Positions 41,189 to 51,857 of a stretch of 64,000 nt of DNA are shown one piece after another. How positions within the stretch are numbered: the stretch's first letter is position 1; each line of letters begins with the position of its first letter. Source of the DNA: Streptomyces sp. NBC_00425 (GTDB lineage: Bacteria > Actinomycetota > Actinomycetes > Streptomycetales > Streptomycetaceae); assembly GCF_036030735.1 (NCBI RefSeq), contig NZ_CP107928.1, forward strand, positions 4,960,001 through 5,024,000, read 5' to 3'. Under the pieces are notes generated by a model that did not search any database, was not told where the DNA came from, and worked only from the letters and a program-made list of their open reading frames with translations. The translations under genes were made by a program, and so were the position numbers.

Positions 41189-42346
41189 TCATCGCTCCGA
41201 CTCCTCCAGCGCACGCAGCACGTCCGCCACCAGGTCCTCGGTGTCCTCGGCGCCCACGGACAGCCGGATGAACCCCTCCGGTACCGCGTCCCCGCCCCAG
41301 CGTCCACGCCGCTCCGCGGTGGAGCGGACCCCGCCGAAGCTCGTGGCCTCGTCCACCAGGCGCAGGGCCTCGAGGAAACGCTCGGCACGCGCGCGCGTGG
41401 GCAGCGTGAAGGAGACCACACAGCCATAACGCCGCATCTGCCGCGAGGCGACCTCGTGCGCGGGATCGTCCGGCAGCCCCGGATAGCGCAGCCCGCTCAC
41501 CTCGGGCCTCCCCCGCAGCGCCTCGGCCACGGCCAGAGCGCCGGCGCTCTGCCGGTCGACACGCAGCTGCAGGGTGGCGATCGACCGGTGCGCGAGCCAC
41601 GCTTCCATGGGCCCGGGAATCGCCCCGACGATCTTGCGCCAGCGTCGTACGGCCGTCATCGCCTCGCCGCTGCGCCCCGTGACGTAGCCGAGGAGAACGT
41701 CGCCGTGTCCCGTGAGCTGCTTGGTACCGCTGGCCACAGAGAAGTCGGCGCCCAGGACCAGCGGCCGCTGGCCGAGCGGGGTGGCGAGCGTGTTGTCGAC
41801 GGCCACCAGCGCGCCGCGCGCGTGCGCCGCCTCGACCAGCCGGCCGATGTCGCACACGTCGAGCCCGGGGTTCGACGGGGACTCGATCCACAGCAGCTTC
41901 GCACCGTCGAGGAGGGCGAGTTGCGCGTCACCGCCCGTCGGCGCGGTGCGCACCTCGATGCCGAACGCCTCCAGCTGTGTGCGTGCCAGGGGCAGCGCCT
42001 GGTAGCCGTCACCGGGCAGCACGACGGCGTCGCCGGCGCGCAGCTGGGAGAAGAGCACCGAGGAGATCGCGGCCATGCCGGAGGCGAAGACGAGCGTCTC
42101 GACGCCGTCCTGCCCCGGCGCCTCGAGCTCGCCGATGGCGTGCTCCAGGTGCGTCCACGTCGGGTTCTCGTCGCGTCCGTAGGTGTAGGGCCCCGTGGGC
42201 TCGCCCGGCAGGTGGAAATGGGCTGCGAACACCGGACCGGGGAGGGTCGGCTCGTACTTCACGGGCTCGGGCACCCCGGCCCGCACCGCGCGGGTGCCCT
42301 CGCCGTCGCCTCCCGGAGAGCCCCCGTTCCCAGCGGAATCGTTCAT
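41189..42346 (-). CDS. Cystathionine gamma-lyase/synthase-type PLP enzyme
   Basis: A 385-residue Cys/Met-metabolism PLP enzyme. Motifs: TYGRDENPTWTHLE at the substrate entrance, ASGMAAISSV (PLP phosphate), VAVDNTLATP, and SGTKQLTGHGD with the PLP-binding Lys. The choice between gamma-lyase and gamma-synthase cannot be made by eye. Its ATG overlaps the stop of the upstream phosphatase gene by four bases (ATGA), indicating translational coupling. Confidence 0.88.
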   Translation of the reverse strand: MNDSAGNGGSPGGDGEGTRAVRAGVPEPVKYEPTLPGPVFAAHFHLPGEPTGPYTYGRDENPTWTHLEHAIGELEAPGQDGVETLVFASGMAAISSVLFSQLRAGDAVVLPGDGYQALPLARTQLEAFGIEVRTAPTGGDAQLALLDGAKLLWIESPSNPGLDVCDIGRLVEAAHARGALVAVDNTLATPLGQRPLVLGADFSVASGTKQLTGHGDVLLGYVTGRSGEAMTAVRRWRKIVGAIPGPMEAWLAHRSIATLQLRVDRQSAGALAVAEALRGRPEVSGLRYPGLPDDPAHEVASRQMRRYGCVVSFTLPTRARAERFLEALRLVDEATSFGGVRSTAERRGRWGGDAVPEGFIRLSVGAEDTEDLVADVLRALEESER

Positions 42347-42882
42347 GCCGTTCGTCCTTCCACGTCGTCCCGTACGGCGGCGAGGAGACCGTCGCTCGCC
42401 TCCTCCACCATCTCAAGACACTCCTCGAAGCCCTCCCGGCCCCCGTAGTAGGGGTCGGGGACGTCGAGGTCGCCGTCGGCAGGCTCGGAGGAAGGGGGTG
42501 AACCGGCCGCCGGGCGACGGCCGGCCTCCGGGCGGGCGTAGGACCGCAGCAGCCGTACCTTCGCCGCGTCCTTCGGCGAGGGGGCGAGCCCGCGCAGGGC
42601 CCTGAGGTGGCCGGAGTCCAGGGCGATCACCAGGTCGAGGCGGGCGAACCAGGACGGCTCGAACCGCCGGGCCCTGTGGTCGAGGGCGTAGCCGTGCCCC
42701 TCCAGGACGTCGAGCGCGCGCGGGTCGGCGTTCTCGCCCTCGTGCCAGTCACCCGTGCCGGCGCTGTCGACGTCGATCAGCGCCTCGAGACCGGCGTCCG
42801 CCACGCGCGCGCGGAAGACCGCCTCGGCCATCGGCGAGCGGCAGATGTTGCCGGTGCAGACGAAACAGACGCGGTAGGTCAT
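42343..42882 (-). CDS. Low-molecular-weight protein-tyrosine phosphatase
   Basis: A 179-residue phosphatase. The P-loop C9TGNICR15 (CX5R) begins the protein (VCFVCTGNICRSPMAE) and the general-acid DPYYGG is near residue 145; both define the LMW-PTP/arsenate-reductase fold. A Gly/Pro insertion around 105-135 is longer than usual. It starts seven bases after the stop of the holin-like gene and is coupled to the PLP enzyme gene, so three genes form one operon. A PtpA-like role in dephosphorylating Tyr in cells or hosts is family knowledge; the target here is unknown. Confidence 0.92.
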   Translation of the reverse strand: MTYRVCFVCTGNICRSPMAEAVFRARVADAGLEALIDVDSAGTGDWHEGENADPRALDVLEGHGYALDHRARRFEPSWFARLDLVIALDSGHLRALRGLAPSPKDAAKVRLLRSYARPEAGRRPAAGSPPSSEPADGDLDVPDPYYGGREGFEECLEMVEEASDGLLAAVRDDVEGRTA

Positions 42883-42889
42883 CGACCGG

Positions 42890-43267
42890 TCAGTCCCCGT
42901 CCGGCAGGACGACGTTGAGCGCCCAGGAGACGACCGAGATGATCAGACCGCCCAGGACCGCGGTCCAGAATCCGTCGACGTGGAAACTCAGGTCGAACGT
43001 GTCGGCCAGCCATGAGGTGAGCAGCAGCATCAGCGCGTTGACCACCAGGGTGATCAGACCGAGCGTGAGGATGAACAGGGGGAAGGTCAGCACCTTGACT
43101 ATCGGCTTGACCAGGGAGTTCACCAGGCCGAAGAGCAGGGCGACGAGGATGAGGGTGCCGATCTTCTTGCCCGTGCTGTCACCGGTCAGGGTGATCTTGT
43201 CGAGCAGCCAGACGGCGACCGCCAGGGCGCCTGCGTTGGCGATCGTCTTGACTACGAAATTCTTCAT
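42890..43267 (-). CDS. Phage-holin-like (PF04020-type) membrane protein
   Basis: A 125-residue protein with four hydrophobic helices (about 5-20, 32-52, 58-82 and 100-120), matching the small YvlD/phage-holin 4 family. It begins MKNFVVKTIANAGALAVAVW; upstream in-frame codons read as low-quality sequence overlapping the divergent cupin gene. It is the first gene of an operon with the phosphatase and PLP enzyme genes. Despite the family name there is no phage here. Confidence 0.85.
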   Translation of the reverse strand: MKNFVVKTIANAGALAVAVWLLDKITLTGDSTGKKIGTLILVALLFGLVNSLVKPIVKVLTFPLFILTLGLITLVVNALMLLLTSWLADTFDLSFHVDGFWTAVLGGLIISVVSWALNVVLPDGD

Positions 43268-43325
43268 GTGTCTGATCGTGGCAGAGAGATCGGCAACGAG
43301 CACCGGACGAGGGCGGACTAGGTCG

Positions 43326-43643
43326 ATGAAGGCATTCCGGTTGGATGAACTCGAGGCGGAACGCGCCTCCAACGACGGTGCCTACCTGCAGTTTCTGCGC
43401 GAACGGAACATGTCGGTCGGACTGTACGCGCTCGACGCCGGCACGCATGATCCACAGAACCCGCACAACCAGGACGAGGTGTACTTCGTCGTGAGCGGAC
43501 GGGCGTCGATCACCGTCGGCCTGGAGACCACGCAGGTGGCGCGCGGCAGCGTGGTGTACGTCCCGGCGGGCGTCGCCCACAAGTTCCATCACATCAGCGA
43601 GGACCTGCGGGTCCTCGTCGTGTTCTCGCCGCCGGAGGGTTGA
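43326..43643 (+). CDS. Cupin-domain protein
   Basis: A 105-residue single beta-barrel cupin. Motif 1 is recognisable (HDPQNPHNQDEVYFVVSG, with metal-type His and Glu) and motif 2 as PAGVAHKFHH. It may bind a metal and a small ligand. It is divergent from the holin-like gene by 58 bases. Start ATG 43326 with a weak site. A hairpin AGGGGTGC/GCACCCCT (43709-43737) follows. Confidence 0.85.
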   Translation: MKAFRLDELEAERASNDGAYLQFLRERNMSVGLYALDAGTHDPQNPHNQDEVYFVVSGRASITVGLETTQVARGSVVYVPAGVAHKFHHISEDLRVLVVFSPPEG

Positions 43644-43826
43644 CCGTCTCCGTCTCGCAGCCGAGTCCAGGCCTCGGGGTTCCCTAGGGGATCGGTCAGG
43701 GGAGGACAAGGGGTGCGAGGCCCCCGCGGGCACCCCTCCCGGCCCTAGCATCGACGGCAGGACATCGAAAGGATCCGGCCCGACAGGGGTGCCGGACTTC
43801 GACCGAAGAGGATGAGGACCAGGGCG

Positions 43827-44039
43827 ATGCAGGAGATTTTCTCGGGACTGCCGTGGTGGGTGAAGTGGGTTGCGGTGCCGGTCATCGCCCTGGTCGTGTT
43901 CGGCGGGCTGATAGCCAGCGTCGTGGGGTTCGTGATCGGCCTGCTGTTCAAGCTGCTGGTCTTCGTCGCGCTGGTCGGCGGACTGATCTACGTGGTGCGG
44001 AAGTTCCTCTCGAGTTCCTCCTCGCGCAGCGACTGGTGA
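43827..44039 (+). CDS. Small membrane protein (DUF5326-like)
   Basis: A 70-residue protein: MQEIFSGLPWWVKWVAVPV, two closely packed helices (about 12-34 and 38-58) and a Ser-rich C-terminus SSSSSRSDW. ATG 43812 is in frame but GAGGA sits eight bases before 43827, so I prefer the latter. It is a conserved actinobacterial family that I recognise as DUF5326; its function is unknown. Confidence 0.8.
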   Translation: MQEIFSGLPWWVKWVAVPVIALVVFGGLIASVVGFVIGLLFKLLVFVALVGGLIYVVRKFLSSSSSRSDW

Positions 44040-44236
44040 GGCGGTGCGGGGCGCGGGCGACCGGTGGTCGGTAACACGATTCGCTGGTTCCCTCGCCCGG
44101 GGGAAGTTTTCCTGACAGCCCGTCTGCATGCGGTGGCAGCCGGTTAAAGTCCGGAACTCGACGCGGGGACGCCCCCGCGAGCGGCGCACACCCCCCGCAC
44201 GGACCGCCCCTCGCCCTTCGAGAGTGACCCTTGGCC

Positions 44237-45097
44237 ATGGTTGACACCGCATCCGCAGAGCCGCACGCGCCTCCCGACCAGCCGCGCCCACCGGCGCCAC
44301 CCCTCCAACGACCCCCGAACCCCGGGGTTCCCGAGCAGCCGCATCCGGCGGCGGCCACCCTGATCGGCTCGGTACAGCGCGCCATGCGGCTGCTGGAGTC
44401 CGTCGCCGAACACGCATACGGAGCCCCGGCCAAGCAACTGGCCCGGGAGACCGGTCTGGCGCTGCCCACGGCCTACCACCTGCTCCGCACGCTGGTGCAC
44501 GAGGGCTATCTGCGCCGGGACAAGGGACTGTTCTTCCTCGGCGAGGCCGCTGAGCGGCTCGGCAGCAGCGGAGCGGCGCAGAAACGTCGCAGCACGGTCG
44601 CCGACACTCTCGCGCAATGGCGCGATTCGATCGGTGTGCCCGTGTACTACGCCCGCTACCGCGAGGGCGAGATCGAGATCATGTGCGTCTCCGACACCCC
44701 GGGTAATCCGGCGGTGGAGGAATGGGCCGACTTCCGCGAGACCGCACATGCGCACGCCATCGGCCAGTGCCTGCTGTCCCAGCTGGACGAGGACACGCGC
44801 CGCGACCATCTCGGCCGCTACCCGGCGCAGTCGATCACCCCGTACACCGTGCGGGACAACCACGCACTGTTGCGGCGCCTGGAACGCATGCGGCGCATGG
44901 ACCCCGTCATCGAGCGGCAGGAGTACGCGCTGGGCACGGTCTGCGCCGCGATTCCGATCACCGTGGGCACCACGGCCGCCACCATGGCGATCTCCCTGCC
45001 CGCCCATCACGCCGACCGGTTGCTGCCCGCGGCCCGGGAGTTGCAGAACGAGGTGGGGCGACTGCTGGGGTCGCTCGCGATCTCTATCAGTATCTGA
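44237..45097 (+). CDS. ssgR: SsgR, IclR-type activator of ssgA
   Basis: A 286-residue IclR-family regulator: a Pro-rich N-terminus (1-45), a winged helix (LIGSVQRAMRLLESVAEHAYGAPAKQLARETG then LPTAYHLLRTLVHEGYL), and the IclR effector domain (about 120-280). Its position immediately upstream of ssgA is diagnostic of ssgR, which activates ssgA and so controls sporulation-specific division. ATG 44237 is six bases inside an in-frame TTG; no strong ribosome-binding site. Confidence 0.93.
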   Translation: MVDTASAEPHAPPDQPRPPAPPLQRPPNPGVPEQPHPAAATLIGSVQRAMRLLESVAEHAYGAPAKQLARETGLALPTAYHLLRTLVHEGYLRRDKGLFFLGEAAERLGSSGAAQKRRSTVADTLAQWRDSIGVPVYYARYREGEIEIMCVSDTPGNPAVEEWADFRETAHAHAIGQCLLSQLDEDTRRDHLGRYPAQSITPYTVRDNHALLRRLERMRRMDPVIERQEYALGTVCAAIPITVGTTAATMAISLPAHHADRLLPAARELQNEVGRLLGSLAISISI

Positions 45098-45195
45098 AAA
45101 CTCACTCCTTGTGATCTGTCGTGTACTTTCTGCAAGATGCGTGCAGTCAGATGGTCCATTCCCGGCCAGTCGACGGCAAATGACGGGGTAAGGCG

Positions 45196-45642
45196 ATGCG
45201 CGAGTCCGTGCAGGCAGTACAGGCAGAGGTCATGATGAGCTTCCTCGTCTCCGAGGAGCTCTCGTTCCGCATCCCCGTGGAGCTGGGGTACGAGTCGTGC
45301 GATCCCTATGCCGTGCGGCTCACCTTCCATCTGCCCGGCGACGCCCCGGTGACCTGGGCGTTCGGGCGCGAGCTGCTCATCGACGGGGTGGGCAGGCCCT
45401 GTGGGGAGGGAGACGTCCGGGTGTCACCTGTGGAACCGGACGTGCTGGGCGAAGTGCTGATCCGGCTTCAGGTCGGCTGCGACCAGGCGCTGTTCCGCTC
45501 GTCGGCCGCCCCGCTCGTGGCTTTCCTCGACCGCACCGACAAGGTGGTCCCGCTCGGCCAGGAGGGTGCGCTCGCCGACTTCGACGCGCATCTCGACGAG
45601 GCGCTGAACCGCATTCTGGCGGAAGAGCAGAACGCCGGCTGA
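45196..45642 (+). CDS. ssgA: SsgA, sporulation-specific cell-division activator
   Basis: A 148-residue SsgA-like protein, the founding member of a family unique to morphologically complex actinomycetes. SsgA promotes FtsZ-dependent septation and branching in aerial hyphae. The signature MMSFLVSEELSFRIPVEL and VTWAFGRELLIDGVGRPCG are present. The N-terminus reads MRESVQAVQAEVMMSF with VQA twice, due to a 9-bp tandem duplication (45208-45225). GGGGTAAGG precedes the ATG. Expected to be driven by SsgR from the 98-base spacer. The next gene converges. Confidence 0.95.
   Translation: MRESVQAVQAEVMMSFLVSEELSFRIPVELGYESCDPYAVRLTFHLPGDAPVTWAFGRELLIDGVGRPCGEGDVRVSPVEPDVLGEVLIRLQVGCDQALFRSSAAPLVAFLDRTDKVVPLGQEGALADFDAHLDEALNRILAEEQNAG
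45208..45225 (+). repeat. 9-bp tandem duplication at the ssgA start
   Basis: GTGCAGGCA then GTACAGGCA, encoding VQA-VQA in the SsgA N-terminus. The copies differ by one base, so the duplication is not brand new. Confidence 0.65.
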
Positions 45643-45863
45643 GGTGACGGTGGCGGGCGGTGCCGAACTTGGGTGCCTCGGTCCGGACGGCGTTGCGCAG
45701 GAACGGTTCTTCGTCTCTGGCGGTGACGTTCACGGCCGCGAGTGCTGCCGGTTCGACGCCGCCCGTACGCCCTTGCCTGCGTACGGGCCGCGCCGCCCGA
45801 GCGGCCTGTGCCGCCCGAGCGGCCCGTACCGCCCGAGCCGTCGGCACCGCCCAGCCTGCGTGA
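45643..45863. other. Spacer with short tandem repeats, possible gene remnant
   Basis: A 221-base spacer between convergent ssgA and YibE/F. It holds three degenerate copies of a GCCGCCCGAGCGGCC-like unit of about 18 bp (45792-45845). On the minus strand, the stretch NVTARDEEPFLRNAVRTEA (about 45668-45725) has G/C-rich third positions, but no intact start, stop or family is visible. Confidence 0.35.
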
Positions 45864-47894
45864 TCAGTGCTTGCGTCGTCTGCCCCGGCCGCTACGGGAC
45901 GGGGCCGGGGCCGAACCGACGGGCACCGCCTCCGCCGAAGCCGTCGATGCGGCCGGAGACGCACTCCGCGGCGACGTGGGCACCGCCGGCGGGGACGGGC
46001 GGTCCGCGGCGACCACGAGGGCCGCCAGAGCCGTCGTGACGGGCACGGAGGCGACCAGGCCGATCGAGCCCACCAGCGTCCGCACGATCTCCTCGGCGAC
46101 CAGCTCGCTGTTGGCCACCGTCCCCACGCTGCTCTGCGCGATCGAGAAGAGCAGCAGGAGGGGCAACGCCGCGCCCGCGTAGGCGAGGACGAGCGTGTTC
46201 ACCACGGAGGCGATGTGGTCCCGGCCGATGCGGATGCCGGCGCGGTACAGGGCGCGCCAGCCCATCGCCGGGTTGGCCTCGTGCAGTTCCCAGACCGCCG
46301 ACGTCTGGGTGACGGTCACGTCGTCGAGGACACCGAGCGAGCCGATGATGATGCCGGCGAGCAGCAGTCCGCTCATGTCGATGGACGGGTACAGGCCGTG
46401 GATCAGGCCCGTGTTGTCGTCCGTGTTGCCGGTCAGGAAGGCCCAGTCGATGAACAGCGAGCCGAGGACGCCGATCAGCAGCAGTGAGATGAGCGTGCCG
46501 AGCACCGCGACGGAGGTCCGGGCCGAGAGGCCGTGACAGAGATACAACGCGATCAGCATGATGGCGCTCGACCCGACCACCGCCACGATCAGCGGGTTGG
46601 AACCCTGCAGGATCGCGGGGAGGACGAAGAAGTTCAGCACCATGAAGCTGATGGCCAGCGCGATCAGCGCCATGACGCCGCGGAGCCGCCCGACGACCAC
46701 GACGGCGACCGCGAAGATGATGGCCAGCAACGCCATCGGAACACGACGGTTCACGTCGGCGACCGAGTACTGCAGGTCCTTCGGCGCGGAGGGCTCGTAG
46801 GCGACCACGACCTTCTCGCCCTGCTCCAACTGCCGTGACTGGTCCGGTTGGACGATCTCGGTGAACGTGCGGCCCTTGTCGTCGCCGGTGTCCACCCGGA
46901 TCGTGGCCTTCTTGCAGGTGCCGCCCGCCTGCTGCTGGGCGGAGGACCCTTCGGCCGTGGAGGTGTCCCCGGTGGGGGTCTCGCCGGAGGCGTTCACCGA
47001 CGCGCAGCTCACGCGCAGCACCTTGGTGACCGTGGCCTGCTGGGTCTGGCGGTCGAAGCCGACGCCGGTGCGCTCGTGCGCGGGCGCCCCGCCGGGCCAC
47101 AACACCACGAGCCCCACCAGCACCGCGGCGCCGAACGGGATGAGGATGGCCGCGATGACCTTGCGCAGATGCCGGGAGACGGGGGCGGCCGGTCCGTGGC
47201 TGTGGCTGTGACCGTGCGTATGCCCGGGCCCGGGCCCATGTCCGCCGCCGCCGTTCCCGCCGCCGGTGCCGTCGCCGACGGCACCGGGACCAGCACCGGC
47301 ACCGGCACCGGCATCGTGCCCGTGGTCGGCATCGTGACCGTGACGGGAGGCATGGCCGTGACCATGGCCGGGCCCTTGTGTGTCTACGCGGCGGGGTCCT
47401 TGAGCGTCGGCGCGGCCGGACCTCTGAGCGTTGTCGTGGCGGTGGCCGTCGTCGTGCCCCTCGCCGGGGCTGTTCCCCCAGCCGCTGTGACGAGGCGCGT
47501 CGGGGAACGGGTCGCGGCCGTCGCCGGGCTGGTGCCCTCGCCCGTACCCGGGCGGCTGCCCCGGCGGGTTGCCGCGCTCGCGTTGGGCGGGCCCGGACCC
47601 CTGCGCAGGAGTTCCGCCGGGACTTCTGTCCTGGCCGCCGGGAGCCGCACCACGAGCCTGACGACGCAGACCTCCCAGACCGCCGGCGTATCCCGGAGGC
47701 CGATCAGGGCTGGAGCCGTGAGGGCGCTCCTGAAAGCGACCGCGGTCGACACTGCGGTCCTCGCCGGGGTCGTGGCCGGGGCCTTGTCCGAAGCCGTTTC
47801 CGGCACCGGCGCCCGGGCCACTGCCGGGACCGTTTCCGGCGGCGGGCCGGCGGGGCGGCTCAGGCGGCGGGTACGGGGGCTGGTGTGTCGTCAC
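45864..47894 (-). CDS. YibE/F-family membrane protein with His-rich extension
   Basis: About 676 residues. Residues 1-240 are Gly/Pro/His/Asp-rich and disordered, including GHGHGHASRHGHDADHGHD (about 177-193) and HTHGHSHSHG (225-234), which could bind metal. A first helix (246-266) leads to an outside domain with RADDS-like features and then a multi-helix YibE/F domain of about eight helices, a family of unknown transport role. An actinobacterial YibE/F without such an extension starts close to the first helix. GTG 47894 has a poor ribosome-binding site, so part of the N-terminus is uncertain. Confidence 0.8.
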   Translation of the reverse strand: MTTHQPPYPPPEPPRRPAAGNGPGSGPGAGAGNGFGQGPGHDPGEDRSVDRGRFQERPHGSSPDRPPGYAGGLGGLRRQARGAAPGGQDRSPGGTPAQGSGPAQRERGNPPGQPPGYGRGHQPGDGRDPFPDAPRHSGWGNSPGEGHDDGHRHDNAQRSGRADAQGPRRVDTQGPGHGHGHASRHGHDADHGHDAGAGAGAGPGAVGDGTGGGNGGGGHGPGPGHTHGHSHSHGPAAPVSRHLRKVIAAILIPFGAAVLVGLVVLWPGGAPAHERTGVGFDRQTQQATVTKVLRVSCASVNASGETPTGDTSTAEGSSAQQQAGGTCKKATIRVDTGDDKGRTFTEIVQPDQSRQLEQGEKVVVAYEPSAPKDLQYSVADVNRRVPMALLAIIFAVAVVVVGRLRGVMALIALAISFMVLNFFVLPAILQGSNPLIVAVVGSSAIMLIALYLCHGLSARTSVAVLGTLISLLLIGVLGSLFIDWAFLTGNTDDNTGLIHGLYPSIDMSGLLLAGIIIGSLGVLDDVTVTQTSAVWELHEANPAMGWRALYRAGIRIGRDHIASVVNTLVLAYAGAALPLLLLFSIAQSSVGTVANSELVAEEIVRTLVGSIGLVASVPVTTALAALVVAADRPSPPAVPTSPRSASPAASTASAEAVPVGSAPAPSRSGRGRRRKH

Positions 47895-47978
47895 CGCCCG
47901 ATCATCGCAAGAACGAAAGAGGCCCACTGTTCACCGCGCCACATGAGCCGCTAGCGTGGAGCCACCTTTTGCACACGC

Positions 47979-49956
<1,978 letters not shown>

Positions 49957-50084
49957 CGGCGGTGGTCGACGTACGACCCGGGCCGTCCTGAGGCTCGGGT
50001 GCGGTTCACCGAAGTTCCCGGTCGGGGAGGCTCACCCGGCCGGGGCCGGGGCTGGGACCGGGACCGCGGTGCTTGACTGTGCTC

Positions 50085-51587
50085 ATGACTGCGCGATCCA
50101 TGAGCAAGGGCGCCAACCTGGCGGTCGACTCGCCCGCCGTTCGTGTGGAACTCAGCTGGTCCGAGGGGGCCGGAGGGCCGGACGTCGACGCCTCGGCGCT
50201 GTTGCTGACCGCCGACGGACGGGTGCGGGGCGACGGTGACTTCGTCTTCTACAACCAGCCCCGCCACGCGTCCGGCGCCGTGCGGCACCTCGGCAAGCAG
50301 CGCGCCGGCGACGTCACGACCGACACGGTGGACGTGGACTTCGGTGCGCTGGAGGCCGTCATCACGCGGGTGGTGCTGTGTGCGTCGGCCGACGGCGGGG
50401 TCTTCGGACAGGTCACCGGTCTGACGCTGCGGTTGCTGGACCCGGACGGGCGATCCGAACTGGCTCGCTTCGAGATGCGGGCAGACACGGAGACGGCGTT
50501 CATCGGCGGTGAGCTGTACCTGCGCGAAGGCCGCTGGAAGTTCCGGGCGGTCGGGCAGGGGTACGCGTCCGGACTCGCGGGGCTGGCCACCGACTTCGGG
50601 ATCACGGTCGACGAGGAGCAGGAGGAGACGGCCGCTCGGCCGGGCAGGCCGCCTCAGGTCCGCCCGGACCCGCCCCGGGCCGGCAGCCCGGGCATGCCCC
50701 CGACCGTCCCGCCGACCTCGCCGACAATCCCGCCGATTTCGCCGACACCCGTGCGCCCGGGCGTGCCGGGGACGGGCGCGGTGGGGACGGGTGCGGTGGG
50801 CACCGGGCCCACGGTTCCCCGCCTGACCAAGGGGGAGGAGCGGCTCCCCGTGGACATGCGCAAGCGCCTGTCACTGCGCAAGGAGCAGGTGGCCGTCAGC
50901 CTGAGCAAGCGGGGAGCGGCCGGGATCACCGCGCGGGTCGTGCTCGTCCTCGACGCCTCCGGTTCCATGGCGTTCCTGTACTCCCGGGGGGTGGTCGCGG
51001 ACGTCGTGGAGCGGATGGCGGCCGTGGTGGCGCAGCTCGACGACGACGGCGAGATGCAGGCCTGGACGTTCGCCAGCGAAGCCGCTCGCCTCCCCGACCT
51101 GCGTCTGGGGGAGCTGCCCGAGTGGCTGCGGCTGCATGTGCGCGGGGGAGAGATGAGCCTGTTCCGGCGCGGCAAGAAGCCTCGCAAGGGGATGGAGCCC
51201 GGGCAGGTCGACATGCGCGCGGTCGGCATCCAGAACGAGGAGCAGAAGGCGATCGCGCAGGTCAGGTCCTACGTTCAGGAGAATCCGGCGCCTGTTCCGA
51301 CGTTGGTGCTGTTCTTCTCCGACGGAGGGGTCTACCGGGACGCGGCGATCGAGCGGGAGCTGCGGGCCGCGGTCGAGGAGCCGATCTTCTGGCAGTTCGT
51401 GGGACTCGGCAGGTCCGACTACGGGGTCCTGGAGCGGTTCGACACGCTGCCCGGCCGCCGGGTGGACAACGTGGGCTTCTTCGCCGTCGACGACATCGGC
51501 AGCGTCCCGGACCAGGAGCTCTACGACCGGCTTCTCTCCGAGTTCCCCAGCTGGATCAGGGCTGCGGGGCAGGCCGGCATCCTCTGA
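50085..51587 (+). CDS. TerD-vWA fusion protein
   Basis: A 500-residue protein combining an N-terminal TerD-like domain (about 1-170, [19 protein letters not shown] through [33 protein letters not shown]), a Pro-rich linker (about 185-250) and a C-terminal von Willebrand A domain with MIDAS D290ASGSM and [10 protein letters not shown]. TerD/vWA proteins occur in the tellurite-resistance-associated signalling networks and bind calcium or metals. ATG 50085 is preferred over an in-frame TTG at 50073. It converges with the next gene, a membrane protein, and a metallophosphatase follows. Confidence 0.85.
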   Translation: MTARSMSKGANLAVDSPAVRVELSWSEGAGGPDVDASALLLTADGRVRGDGDFVFYNQPRHASGAVRHLGKQRAGDVTTDTVDVDFGALEAVITRVVLCASADGGVFGQVTGLTLRLLDPDGRSELARFEMRADTETAFIGGELYLREGRWKFRAVGQGYASGLAGLATDFGITVDEEQEETAARPGRPPQVRPDPPRAGSPGMPPTVPPTSPTIPPISPTPVRPGVPGTGAVGTGAVGTGPTVPRLTKGEERLPVDMRKRLSLRKEQVAVSLSKRGAAGITARVVLVLDASGSMAFLYSRGVVADVVERMAAVVAQLDDDGEMQAWTFASEAARLPDLRLGELPEWLRLHVRGGEMSLFRRGKKPRKGMEPGQVDMRAVGIQNEEQKAIAQVRSYVQENPAPVPTLVLFFSDGGVYRDAAIERELRAAVEEPIFWQFVGLGRSDYGVLERFDTLPGRRVDNVGFFAVDDIGSVPDQELYDRLLSEFPSWIRAAGQAGIL

Positions 51588-51857
51588 CGGGCCGTCCGGC
51601 CGTCGGACGTGCCCCGATCCCTCCCCGCCGTTCGTCGTCCGGGACAGGGCAGGCTGCAGCCCAGCCTCGGCACGGGCCGCCGCATTCGCCCCTCGGCACC
51701 CTGCCTCACCCGAGGCCCGAGGCCCGAGACCGGAGCCGGAGACCCGGCCCTCGGGGCGCCGCGCCGTCCTCGGTCTGCGCTCCCGGCGTCGGGCAGCGGA
51801 CCTGTCGGACCGGTGGCCAGTAGCCGGTGGCCGGTGGCAGGGGCGCAGGCCGGACTC

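Noticed and set aside
42890..43267. Phage remnant suggested by the holin-like protein
   Set aside because: The family is widespread in bacterial chromosomes and no other phage gene, integrase or tRNA attachment site is nearby.
51588..51857. Small gene between the TerD-vWA and membrane protein genes
   Set aside because: Frames are Arg/Pro-rich without starts; only short CCGGTGGCC-like repeats are visible.
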